A stretch of 64,000 nt of DNA from CAVQFO01 sp963711725. GTDB lineage: Bacteria > Pseudomonadota > Gammaproteobacteria > Nitrococcales > Aquisalimonadaceae. The notes beneath the pieces were generated by a model that made no database searches, was not told where the DNA came from, and saw nothing but the letters and a program-made list of their open reading frames with translations. The stretch spans positions 62,001 through 126,000 of the forward strand of contig CAVQFO010000020.1 in assembly GCA_963711725.1 (NCBI GenBank), given 5' to 3'. The position numbers and the translations under genes were made by a program. This document shows, one piece after another, positions 49,205 through 57,070 of the stretch (position 1 is the stretch's first letter; every line of letters starts with the position of its first letter).

Positions 49205-49928
49205 TATCGGTAACAGCCGCGTGAAGTGGGGCCGCTGGGACGACGGTCGGCTTCTCGACGTCGGCAGCAGCGCCCATGGCGGCAAACCTTTCAAAAGCGA
49301 GGCGCCGCTGTGGCGTGAATTTGCGAAGCCCGACGCCGTATACGCCGTCAGTGTGATCGGTCCGGAAGGCAATCAGTCCGTGGCGCAAACGATCCGTGAT
49401 CTGTGGGCGCTCGAGACTCGGTTTGTCGGGCCGGAAACCGGCGCCGCGCTGGTCCGCAACGGCTACGGCGACCCACAGCAGCTGGGTGCTGACCGCTGGG
49501 CTGCATTGATCGGCGCGAGGGGACGTGCGGACCAGCCGCTTTGTGTCATCGACGCCGGCACGGCGGTGACTATCGATGGCTTGTCGGCAGAGGGCGAATT
49601 TCTGGGCGGCGTGATTCTGCCGGGGCTCGGACTGGCTCGTCGGGCGTTGAACGCCGGCACCCACAGGCTCGGTCTTCCGGGAGAGGGCGATTACACGGTA
49701 TTCGGACGCGACACCGAGAGTTGCATCCGGGGCGGAACCGTCTTTGGTCTGGTCGGCGCCATCGAGCGCATTACCGCGGAAATGGAGCGGGCCATGGGCG
49801 TTCCCCTGGTTCGGTTGCTCACCGGCGGTGACGCCGGCTTGCTCGCTGGGCACCTTCAGGGCGACTATCAGCAGTGTCCCGACTTGGTCCTTGAGGGCTT
49901 GGCCATTCTGGCAGCGCAAACCCAATGA
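49188..49928 (+). CDS. coaX: Type III pantothenate kinase
   Basis: A 246-residue kinase for the first step of coenzyme A synthesis, of the feedback-resistant type III class. It shows the ASKHA motifs LLDIGNSRVKWGRW, GADRWAALIGAR and VIDAGTAVTIDG, and GGVILPGLGL. The ATG at 49188 overlaps birA; a 19-codon in-frame extension is not family-like. birA-coaX coupling is standard in pseudomonads and relatives. It ends in an ATGA overlap with the next gene. Confidence 0.96.
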   Translation: MTFLLDIGNSRVKWGRWDDGRLLDVGSSAHGGKPFKSEAPLWREFAKPDAVYAVSVIGPEGNQSVAQTIRDLWALETRFVGPETGAALVRNGYGDPQQLGADRWAALIGARGRADQPLCVIDAGTAVTIDGLSAEGEFLGGVILPGLGLARRALNAGTHRLGLPGEGDYTVFGRDTESCIRGGTVFGLVGAIERITAEMERAMGVPLVRLLTGGDAGLLAGHLQGDYQQCPDLVLEGLAILAAQTQ

Positions 49929-50533
49929 GAATCCTCTTTCTGCTCATGTTGTTGGCCAATATCGCGCTATTCGCGTGGGGGTGGTTCATGCATCCGGGGG
50001 CCGACGTTCGGCGTATCGCTCCGGAGCCCCCGCCAGGAACACTGCAACTCGAGGGGCAGACCACGTCGTCGGCGGCCCCCCAGGCGGACTGCTTCGAACT
50101 GGCGGGGCTCGTCGATCGCGAACAAGCCGCGCGCCTGACTTCCGACCTGCGAGCGCGGGGTCTTGCCGTTCACGCGGTGAGCGGGCAGAAGATGGAGCCT
50201 CTGGGCTACTGGGTTTACCTGCCTCCGGCGGATTCCCTGGAGGATGCCCAGGTCCTGGCTCGTCGCCTGTCCGAGCAGGGCGTCGATGACTATGTATTCG
50301 TTGTCGGCAGGGAAAAGGCCAACGCCATCTCCTTGGGCGTCTACCCCACCCGGATCGAGGCGGTCCGCCGCCAGCGGGAAATCGCGGGTCTGGGCTACGA
50401 GCCGGTGGTCGAACAGCGTTTCATTCCTCGCGATGCGGTCAATCTGGAAGTCAAAGGCATGCGCACACTGCTCCCTCCCGCACCAGAATCCTCCAAATGG
50501 ACACCCGCCAATTGCCAAGGCCAAGGCTTTTGA
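49925..50533 (+). CDS. SPOR domain-containing membrane protein
   Basis: A 202-residue protein with one N-terminal membrane anchor (LFLLMLLANIALFAWGWFM) and a C-terminal SPOR-like domain (YVFVVGREKANAISLGVYPT, then RRQREIAGLGYEPVV). SPOR domains bind denuded septal peptidoglycan. Such a protein often follows coaX. Its start overlaps the coaX stop (ATGA). tRNA-Thr begins 25 bases after it. Confidence 0.85.
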   Translation: MRILFLLMLLANIALFAWGWFMHPGADVRRIAPEPPPGTLQLEGQTTSSAAPQADCFELAGLVDREQAARLTSDLRARGLAVHAVSGQKMEPLGYWVYLPPADSLEDAQVLARRLSEQGVDDYVFVVGREKANAISLGVYPTRIEAVRRQREIAGLGYEPVVEQRFIPRDAVNLEVKGMRTLLPPAPESSKWTPANCQGQGF

Positions 50534-50558
50534 CATAGCATGTCGCGGCCCCTTATGT

Positions 50559-50634
50559 GCTGGCGTAGCTCAGTTGGTAGAGCAGCTGATTTGTAATCAG
50601 CCGGTCGCAGGTTCGACTCCTGTCGCCAGCTCCA
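50559..50634 (+). tRNA. tRNA-Thr (anticodon TGT)
   Basis: A 76-nucleotide tRNA. The acceptor GCTGGCG pairs with CGCCAGC, the anticodon loop TTTGTAA carries TGT, the T-loop is GGTTCGACTCC, and it ends in TCCA. In related genomes tRNA-Tyr, tRNA-Gly, tRNA-Thr and tuf follow; here unrelated minus-strand DNA begins. Confidence 0.96.
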
Positions 50635-50651
50635 GCATTACGGAAACGAAT

Positions 50652-50678
50652 AAAAAACGGCCCGCTAGGAGCGGGCCG
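50652..50678 (-). terminator. Rho-independent terminator of the PEP-CTERM gene
   Basis: The stem CGGCCCGCT / AGCGGGCCG with a short loop is followed on the minus strand by six T's (A's at 50652-50657). It lies 41 bases past the PEP-CTERM stop. On the plus strand it has no T-tract. Confidence 0.8.
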
Positions 50679-50718
50679 CTTCTGGACCGGTGCAAGTAAG
50701 TGCCAGGCCTGCCAAATA

Positions 50719-51798
50719 TTATCCTGTCCGGCGGCGACTTCTGAGCCGGCGTCCAAATCCCAGAACCGTGAGACCCAGACCCAGTAGCATTACCGTATTG
50801 GGCTCGGGGATATTGTTTCCGACCGGCGCCAGCGCGCTGAACTCCTGCTCGTAGCCATTGTTGATGTTGGACAGCTGCCAGTTGGCGCGGATCAGATCGT
50901 AGCCGGTGTTGTTCAACACCAGATTCGAGAGGTCAGCGTTGTAGAGAGCGAAAGCGGCTTCATTCGCTCCCAGGTTCTGATTGATGTCCCTGCCGCCCAG
51001 GGAGGTCTGTGCCGCCGTGCAGGGCCCGTAGCCGAGGAAGCCCGCCGTGGCCGACACGCAGATGGTGCCGTGGACATAGACCCAGTTGGGGTCGCTATTG
51101 TTCGCGACGTCCGGTGCGGTGGTAGAGCCCGGGCTTCCCGTAAGGTAGAAATCCTGAGTGGGGTTCGTCCCCGTGGAATCGACGATTGACAGGTGGAGCC
51201 AAGACAGCAAATCGATTCCTGCCAGTCCATCATTCCCTGTTTCGTTCAAGTTGAAATAGATGACGAACTGGCCATTTGGGTCAGATCCCTGTCCCAACTC
51301 CGACCGGATGGCCGAAAGCGTGCCGTCCCAACTCGTATTGAGGTCGCCTGAAAACGTCGGCGCCGTTTCCGTCGAGGTGCCCGTTACATAGGGCGGAGCT
51401 GTTCCCCCGCCGCTACCGCTGGGTTGCTCCTGGGCGTTATCGATCAGAGTCCCGGCGCCGTTGGTCACGACGTTATTGTTGTTGGTCCCGGTTCCGTAAA
51501 CGATGTAGCCGTTATTGCCCAGTTCGCCCGGAGACGAGGCCACGTAGAACGGGTCGCCCGGGTTGGGGTTGGTGGTGGGAATGGTTCCCGTGGTGGCATA
51601 TGTCTCCTGAGCGTACAGGAGCGCCAGCGAATACACGGAAAAATCGCCGTATTGGATGCAGTTGTTTGCCTGTGTCAATCCGCAATCCGGCGTGGGCAGC
51701 GGCGTAAAACTCTGCATGGTCGCGTGTGCAGCTCCCAGCCCGCTGAGACCGATGGCTGTCGCCGCCGCCAAAGACCCCAGTAAACGGTACCTGTTCAT
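50719..51798 (-). CDS. PEP-CTERM sorting-domain secreted protein
   Basis: A 359-residue exported protein. A signal peptide (RLLGSLAAATAIGLSGLGAAHA) and a C-terminal sorting signal are clear: NIPEPNTVMLLGLGLTVLGF followed by an arginine-rich tail. Exosortase would cleave at the PEP motif and anchor or release the protein at the surface with exopolysaccharide. The mature part is rich in T, N, G and P with few charges, resembles no enzyme I know, and contains several cysteines. The ATG at 51798 has GGAGGA 6 bases upstream. A sigma-54 promoter lies about 95 bases upstream. No exosortase gene is in the window. Confidence 0.92.
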   Translation of the reverse strand: MNRYRLLGSLAAATAIGLSGLGAAHATMQSFTPLPTPDCGLTQANNCIQYGDFSVYSLALLYAQETYATTGTIPTTNPNPGDPFYVASSPGELGNNGYIVYGTGTNNNNVVTNGAGTLIDNAQEQPSGSGGGTAPPYVTGTSTETAPTFSGDLNTSWDGTLSAIRSELGQGSDPNGQFVIYFNLNETGNDGLAGIDLLSWLHLSIVDSTGTNPTQDFYLTGSPGSTTAPDVANNSDPNWVYVHGTICVSATAGFLGYGPCTAAQTSLGGRDINQNLGANEAAFALYNADLSNLVLNNTGYDLIRANWQLSNINNGYEQEFSALAPVGNNIPEPNTVMLLGLGLTVLGFGRRLRSRRRTG

Positions 51799-52402
51799 CG
51801 ATTTTCCTCCACGGCCGGTCCCGCCAGCACCAAAAAATGTCCACATCCGTTGGATGGTCTGTTCGCCTCCGCGGGCGTTCGTCAACTTAGCTTGCATTTT
51901 CAGTGCCACAAAAAAAATGATCACTTTATCAACCCAATGCTCGCAGTCCCTGTTTCTCCGTTCAGACAACTGTAAAGATGATCGACAATGGCGCTTCGTC
52001 AGAGCACCGTCTTTTCGCGTGGTTCCGCCGTTAGATACCAAGCACATGGCGGCGTACCAAGGGCTCCGGCAAGATCGAGTGTTTCCCGTCATCCCAGCAC
52101 GGATGCGTAAACTTTGCTTGCACCGTGTCAGAGGGGTTTACACTTTTTGCGCAGCCCTTGCCTCCGCCGCGATCGTCCGGCGACGGTCGCCGTACCTTTG
52201 GTGCCGGCCACGCCTCCGCGTGCTGCCAGCGCTCATCCCGAGCCGATGCGGAACTGCACCACAGAAGCGGTGTGAACTTGATAACGGACGGCGGACCCCG
52301 CTTGTGGTTTGGTGTGTGGTAAACCGAAAATCGTCCCGGACAATAGCTTCAACCTCATATCGGGCTCGCCGCGCAAACTCGACGCCTCGAGTAGGGAGAT
52401 AT
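51799..52402. other. Divergent promoter region, no supported gene
   Basis: About 600 bases between the PEP-CTERM gene and the efflux adaptor gene. Apart from the sigma-54 site, I see an AT-rich patch (about 51905-51945) that could hold an activator site. No convincing promoter was found for the adaptor gene, and frames crossing the gap lack family features. Confidence 0.5.
51893..51909 (-). promoter_or_regulatory. Sigma-54 (RpoN) promoter of the PEP-CTERM gene
   Basis: On the minus strand TGGCACTGAAAATGCA has GG and GC exactly ten bases apart, the -24/-12 layout, differing from the TGGCAC-N5-TTGC consensus by one base. An A/T-rich stretch lies directly upstream. The transcript would start near 51883, giving an 85-base leader before the ATG. 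Confidence 0.75.
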
Positions 52403-53437
52403 ATGCCGCTGCCGTTTCATCTCATCGGCCACCGCGTGCGCCGCTGCCTGCCGTTCCTGCTGGTCTTGTGGTCATCGCTGGGTTTTGCGGCCGGTTCTCC
52501 CGTCACCGTCGAGCCGTTCAGCTCCGTGCGCATTTTCCCCCTATACACCGCGCCGGCGACCGTCGTGAGTCTGAACGACAGCCAGCTCAGCGCGGAAGCC
52601 GGTGGCATCATCGAGACCGTGTCCGTCAAGCCCGGGGACGACGTCGACCCGGGCCAGACTTTGGTGACCTTGGACTGCCGCGACCACGAGCTCGAGGCGA
52701 AGGAACCGGAGGCGCAGCTTCAGGCCGCCAAGGCCGAGCGCGACCTGGCCAACTACAGAAGCGAGCGTGCGGACAAGCTTCGCAAGCGCGGCGTCATGCC
52801 GCTGGACGAGTATCAGCAACGCAAGGCCGCCGCCCAGCGCGCCGCCGCGGAGGTCAGGCGGCTGGATGCGTTGGTGGAGGAAAGCCGCCGCCTGGTGAGC
52901 AAGTGCGAGATCAAGGCGCCGTTCCGGGCCGTGGTCGTAAAACGCTTTGCCAGTGTCGGCGAGCTTGCGCGCCCCGGTATGCGCCTGCTTCGACTGGTGG
53001 ATACCCAGTCCGTGGAAGTAAGCAGTCACGTCCAGGAGCAGGATCTCGCCGGCCTGCGCGAGGCCGCAGGGGTGGCTTTCGTGAGCCGCGGCAAGCGTTA
53101 TGCCGTGACACTCCGAAGCGTCGTGCCGGTTCTTGATCGGCGGGTCAGCAGTTATGAAACGCGGTTCGATTTCTTGGACGACCGCCCCACGCCCGGTCAG
53201 TCGGGGCGGATCGAATGGCGTACGACCATCGCCCATCTGCCTGCGAACCTCCTCGTGCAACGGGGTGGAGCGCTGGGCGTCTTTGTCGCGGTTCGTGGCC
53301 ATGCCAGCTTCAAATCCCTGCCCGACGCGCAACCCGGACAGCCCGCCGTGGCCCGCTTCCAGGACGATGCCCGCGTCATCGTCGACGGGCGTTACGGCCT
53401 CGAAGACGGGCAGGCGATTTCCGCGGTCGACCGCTGA
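52403..53437 (+). CDS. RND efflux periplasmic adaptor (membrane fusion protein)
   Basis: A 344-residue periplasmic adaptor that links an RND pump to an outer-membrane channel. A signal peptide (CLPFLLVLWSSLGFAAG) is followed by a biotinyl-lipoyl half-motif (GGIIETVSVKPGDDVDPGQTL), a coiled-coil hairpin (residues ~95-165, rich in A, E, K, R), and the second half (CEIKAPFRAVVVKRFASVGE). AGGGAGATAT precedes the ATG. The stop overlaps the permease start (TGATG), so both are made together. No TolC-type channel is adjacent. Confidence 0.9.
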   Translation: MPLPFHLIGHRVRRCLPFLLVLWSSLGFAAGSPVTVEPFSSVRIFPLYTAPATVVSLNDSQLSAEAGGIIETVSVKPGDDVDPGQTLVTLDCRDHELEAKEPEAQLQAAKAERDLANYRSERADKLRKRGVMPLDEYQQRKAAAQRAAAEVRRLDALVEESRRLVSKCEIKAPFRAVVVKRFASVGELARPGMRLLRLVDTQSVEVSSHVQEQDLAGLREAAGVAFVSRGKRYAVTLRSVVPVLDRRVSSYETRFDFLDDRPTPGQSGRIEWRTTIAHLPANLLVQRGGALGVFVAVRGHASFKSLPDAQPGQPAVARFQDDARVIVDGRYGLEDGQAISAVDR

Positions 53438-56400
53438 TGTACCGGCGCCTGATCGACAACCATATCCTGGCCAACCTTGTCTTCGTGCTGGTGCTGGCCC
53501 TCGGTGCGGTTGCCTATCTCACGCTGCCGCGCCAGCAGGATCCGTCTGTGAATTTCAATTGGGTCGAGATTCACACCCGCTTCCCCGGCGCCTCCGCCCG
53601 GGACGTGGAAAAACGCGTGACTGATGTGCTGGAGCAGGCTGTCCAGCAGATGAGCGACATCCGGTTTTCCATGAGCGAGAGCCGGCCCGGCTTTTCCCGG
53701 ATCGTCGTTCGGTTCCGAAATCTCGGCAGTGGCGATTTCGATCAACACGTCACCGAGCTGCGGCGCGAGATCCAGAACAAGGTGCCGCTGCTTCCCGATG
53801 ACGCCCAGTCGCCGGAGTTTCAACAGATCAACAGCGACAACCACAAGCCCGCCGCCATGGTCCTTGCGGTGGGCCACGCCTTTGACGATACGCTGCGCGA
53901 GCAGGCCGATCGCGCCGCAGACGATATCGAGCGTTTCCCCACGGTGGACAGGGTGGACCGCCTTGGCATGCGCAACCGTGAGCTGCAGGTGAGGTTCAAT
54001 CCCTCCCGGATGCAGGGCTTGGGGGTGTCGCCGGCTACGCTGGCGGACACCGTGCGTGCATATTTCCGTGACACTTCGGTGGGATCGCTCGATCTGGGTG
54101 ATCAGCAGTGGCTGGTGCGCCTGGCGGGAACGCGCAACGACCCGGCCTACATCGAGAGTCTGCCCATGGTCTCCACCAGCGGCGAAGTCCCGCTGCGCAG
54201 CGTCGCGCACGTCGTCCGGGGGTTCGCCGATCCGACGGAGCGGGTCCGCTATCAGGGAAAGCCCGCCATCCTTCTCGCCGTTTACAAGAACGAGGATTCG
54301 AACCTTCTCAGCCTGGTCGATCGGGTCAAGCGTTACGCGGCGCAACGCAACGCAGTCGGCGCCGACAGCGGAGTCCGCTTGGTCCTGTTCGATGACCAGA
54401 CGGGCGTGACGCGTCACGCCCTGAATGTCATGGAAAATAACGCCGCCGTCGGACTCCTGCTGGTCCTGGTGGCAACCTGGGCACTGTTGGGATTGCGCAT
54501 CGCGATTTTCTCGAGCATCGGCATTCCGTTCGCGTTGGCCGGGACCATTGCTGTGGCGGCCCTGCTCGGCGAAACCCTCAACGTCGTGGTCCTTTTGGGG
54601 CTGGTTGTCAGCCTCGGCATGCTGGTGGACGACGCCGTGGTCGTGGCCGAAGCCATTCACTACCGAACGCAACGCGGGATGCGAGCCGCGGACGCCGCCG
54701 TGGAAGCGGTGCGCGAGGTCGGGGCCCCGGTGGTGGCGTCGGTGCTGACGACGATCGCCGCATTCCTGCCGCTTATGCTGATTCCCGGCATACTCGGCGA
54801 CTACATGCACGTGGCGCCGCTGGTGGTGACCTGTGCTCTGCTGCTGAGCCTCGTTGAGGCGTTCTGGATGCTGCCCAGCCACATGGTGGCCTCTTCCAGC
54901 GCCGGCGGCGGCCGCGAATCCCGGTTCGACCGGCTCCGTGCCCGGGCGACGTGGTGGCTGCGCAACCGCTACGCCCGACTTCTGATCCGCGTTCTGCGCC
55001 ATCCGCGTCTGCTGGTAACAGGAGTCGTGGGATTGTTTGGAGTCGCCATTGCGCTGGTGGCGTTGGGGCTCGTGCGCGTGGACTATTTCGCAACGGATTC
55101 CGCCCGGCTTTTCTACGTCAACGTGAACATGCCTCCCGGCACCTCCCTGGAGAAAACGCTCTCCACCACCGTGAAAGTGCAGCAGGCTATTCGGCCGCTG
55201 ATCCGGCCCGATGAACTCCATGCTGTGGCCAGTTATGCCGGAATGCAGATTGCGGAATCCGAAAGCGTCACCAGCAAGAACGCCGGACAGGTGGCGGTCA
55301 GCTTGAAGCCCGCCGGCTCCGGTCGGCGCAGCGTGAGCCAGATTATCCACGCGGTTCAGGGAGCGGCACGGCGCGTGCCCGGTCCGGAAACCATTGCCTT
55401 CCTGGAAGTTCGGACGGGACCGCCCACAGAGGCTCCGGTCAAGGTGAAACTCCGGGGCGACAATCTATCCCGGCTCAGCCAGGCGGCCGCGGCGCTGAAA
55501 GCGGTCTTGCAAACCATGCCGGCCGTGCATGACATTCGGGACGACGACGTGGCCCGACGCCGTGAGCTCACCCTTCGGCTGGACCCCGATGCATTGGTGC
55601 GAAGTCGCCTGAATCCGGCGACCTTGACTCGTGACATCCAACTGCTCGCCGACGGCGAGACCGTGGCCAGCATGCGGGACGGGGGCGACACCGTCGATGT
55701 CCGCGTCCGCGCCCAACGCTCCGAGCGTAACCCAGTCGACGATTTTCTCGGCACCGTCATCAACCTGCCCGACGGTGGCACCACAACGCTGGGGCAACTG
55801 GTAGACGCCTCCGTTTCCTCCGGCCGCGGCAATATCCGCCACCAGAACTTCCGACGCGCGATTACCGTAACAGCGGGCCTGGATCGTTCCAAGAGCAACA
55901 CGCTGGCAATCAACCGGGCCATTCGTGATCGTTGGGACGCCCAGTTGGCGAAAGATTTTCCCGACGTGGATCTGGACTTCAGCGGCCAGATGGACGACAT
56001 ACGGGAAAGCCTCAACAATCTGGGCGTCTACTTCGCCTTCGGCCTGATCCTGATCTACCTCATCCTGGGGACCCAGTTCCGAAGCTACTTCCAACCGTTA
56101 ATGGTACTGCTAACCGTTCCTACCGCGTTCACCGGAGTGGTGATCGGCGTGGCGATTAGCGGCTACGCGCTCAGCCTCTACACCCTGTACGGCGCAGTCG
56201 CGCTGGCGGGGATTGCGGTGAACAGCGCCATCGTGTTCGTCAGCGCGGCTAATGAACGGACGGCCCGGGGCATGACCACGGCGCAGGCGACGGTTTTTGC
56301 CGCCCGTCGGCGTGTCGTGCCCATCGTGATCACCTCGCTGACCACCATGGCCGGATTGTTCTCCCTTGCGCTTGGTCTGGCTGGCTCGTCCAACATCTGG

Positions 56401-56973
56401 GGGCCAGTGGCTTCCGCCATCGTCTGGGGCTTGGGCGTGTCGACGGTGTTGACCCTTCTGCTCACGCCCATAGTCTTTGCGCGCTTCGCCCCAAGCCGCC
56501 GGAGCAGCATCGATGCCGTTCCTTCTCCTGTTGCCCTCGAACGCCGTCACGGCATCGCGGGACGTCTCCGCTCGCTGGTCAGCAACCAATGGGCCGATCA
56601 ACGGCGCTACCGCGATGATCTGGCCTTCATCGCCGATGACCCCCGTCGGGCCGAGGCCTATCGCCGGGGCCGCAGCGCCTTGCTGGCCGGAGACCCGTTG
56701 ACCGCGCTGAAGCACTTCCAGTGGCTTGCCGACAATTGCCCGCGGATGGTTCTGGCGAACCGGGCCGCAGCCCACGCGGCCCTGGTATTCATGTCCGAGG
56801 CCGGCTGGGATGTCGGGTACGATGCCCGCGTGGCCCGCTTTCTGAATCGCGCCCTGCGGCGTGCACCCCATGCTTCCGACGTCATCGCTCTCCGGAATCT
56901 CCATCGGGAACTCCAGGCCCGCGCGCAGAACCAGGAGCCGGAGTCCGGCGTGCCGGGCTACGCCCGCGGTTAG
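53437..56973 (+). CDS. RND efflux permease with extra C-terminal domain
   Basis: A 1178-residue inner-membrane proton-driven exporter of the AcrB/HAE1-like superfamily. Twelve transmembrane helices in two sets of six and two large periplasmic loops are apparent; the relay aspartates lie in LVDDAVVVAEAIHYR. The canonical part ends near residue 1015 (LLLTPIVFARFAPSRR). A further ~160 cytoplasmic residues follow, mostly helical and TPR-like (RRAEAYRRGRSALLAGDPLT...). This tail is unusual. The substrate is unknown; the adaptor gene is directly coupled. Confidence 0.9.
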   Translation: MYRRLIDNHILANLVFVLVLALGAVAYLTLPRQQDPSVNFNWVEIHTRFPGASARDVEKRVTDVLEQAVQQMSDIRFSMSESRPGFSRIVVRFRNLGSGDFDQHVTELRREIQNKVPLLPDDAQSPEFQQINSDNHKPAAMVLAVGHAFDDTLREQADRAADDIERFPTVDRVDRLGMRNRELQVRFNPSRMQGLGVSPATLADTVRAYFRDTSVGSLDLGDQQWLVRLAGTRNDPAYIESLPMVSTSGEVPLRSVAHVVRGFADPTERVRYQGKPAILLAVYKNEDSNLLSLVDRVKRYAAQRNAVGADSGVRLVLFDDQTGVTRHALNVMENNAAVGLLLVLVATWALLGLRIAIFSSIGIPFALAGTIAVAALLGETLNVVVLLGLVVSLGMLVDDAVVVAEAIHYRTQRGMRAADAAVEAVREVGAPVVASVLTTIAAFLPLMLIPGILGDYMHVAPLVVTCALLLSLVEAFWMLPSHMVASSSAGGGRESRFDRLRARATWWLRNRYARLLIRVLRHPRLLVTGVVGLFGVAIALVALGLVRVDYFATDSARLFYVNVNMPPGTSLEKTLSTTVKVQQAIRPLIRPDELHAVASYAGMQIAESESVTSKNAGQVAVSLKPAGSGRRSVSQIIHAVQGAARRVPGPETIAFLEVRTGPPTEAPVKVKLRGDNLSRLSQAAAALKAVLQTMPAVHDIRDDDVARRRELTLRLDPDALVRSRLNPATLTRDIQLLADGETVASMRDGGDTVDVRVRAQRSERNPVDDFLGTVINLPDGGTTTLGQLVDASVSSGRGNIRHQNFRRAITVTAGLDRSKSNTLAINRAIRDRWDAQLAKDFPDVDLDFSGQMDDIRESLNNLGVYFAFGLILIYLILGTQFRSYFQPLMVLLTVPTAFTGVVIGVAISGYALSLYTLYGAVALAGIAVNSAIVFVSAANERTARGMTTAQATVFAARRRVVPIVITSLTTMAGLFSLALGLAGSSNIWGPVASAIVWGLGVSTVLTLLLTPIVFARFAPSRRSSIDAVPSPVALERRHGIAGRLRSLVSNQWADQRRYRDDLAFIADDPRRAEAYRRGRSALLAGDPLTALKHFQWLADNCPRMVLANRAAAHAALVFMSEAGWDVGYDARVARFLNRALRRAPHASDVIALRNLHRELQARAQNQEPESGVPGYARG

Positions 56974-57070
56974 CGCGGAGATGCCGCCGCGGCGGGGGCA
57001 TTGGCCGAGAAGCGGCTGCTTGCCTGGGTACTAATACGACGGTCCGGATGTTCACACGCCACTGGATGCG

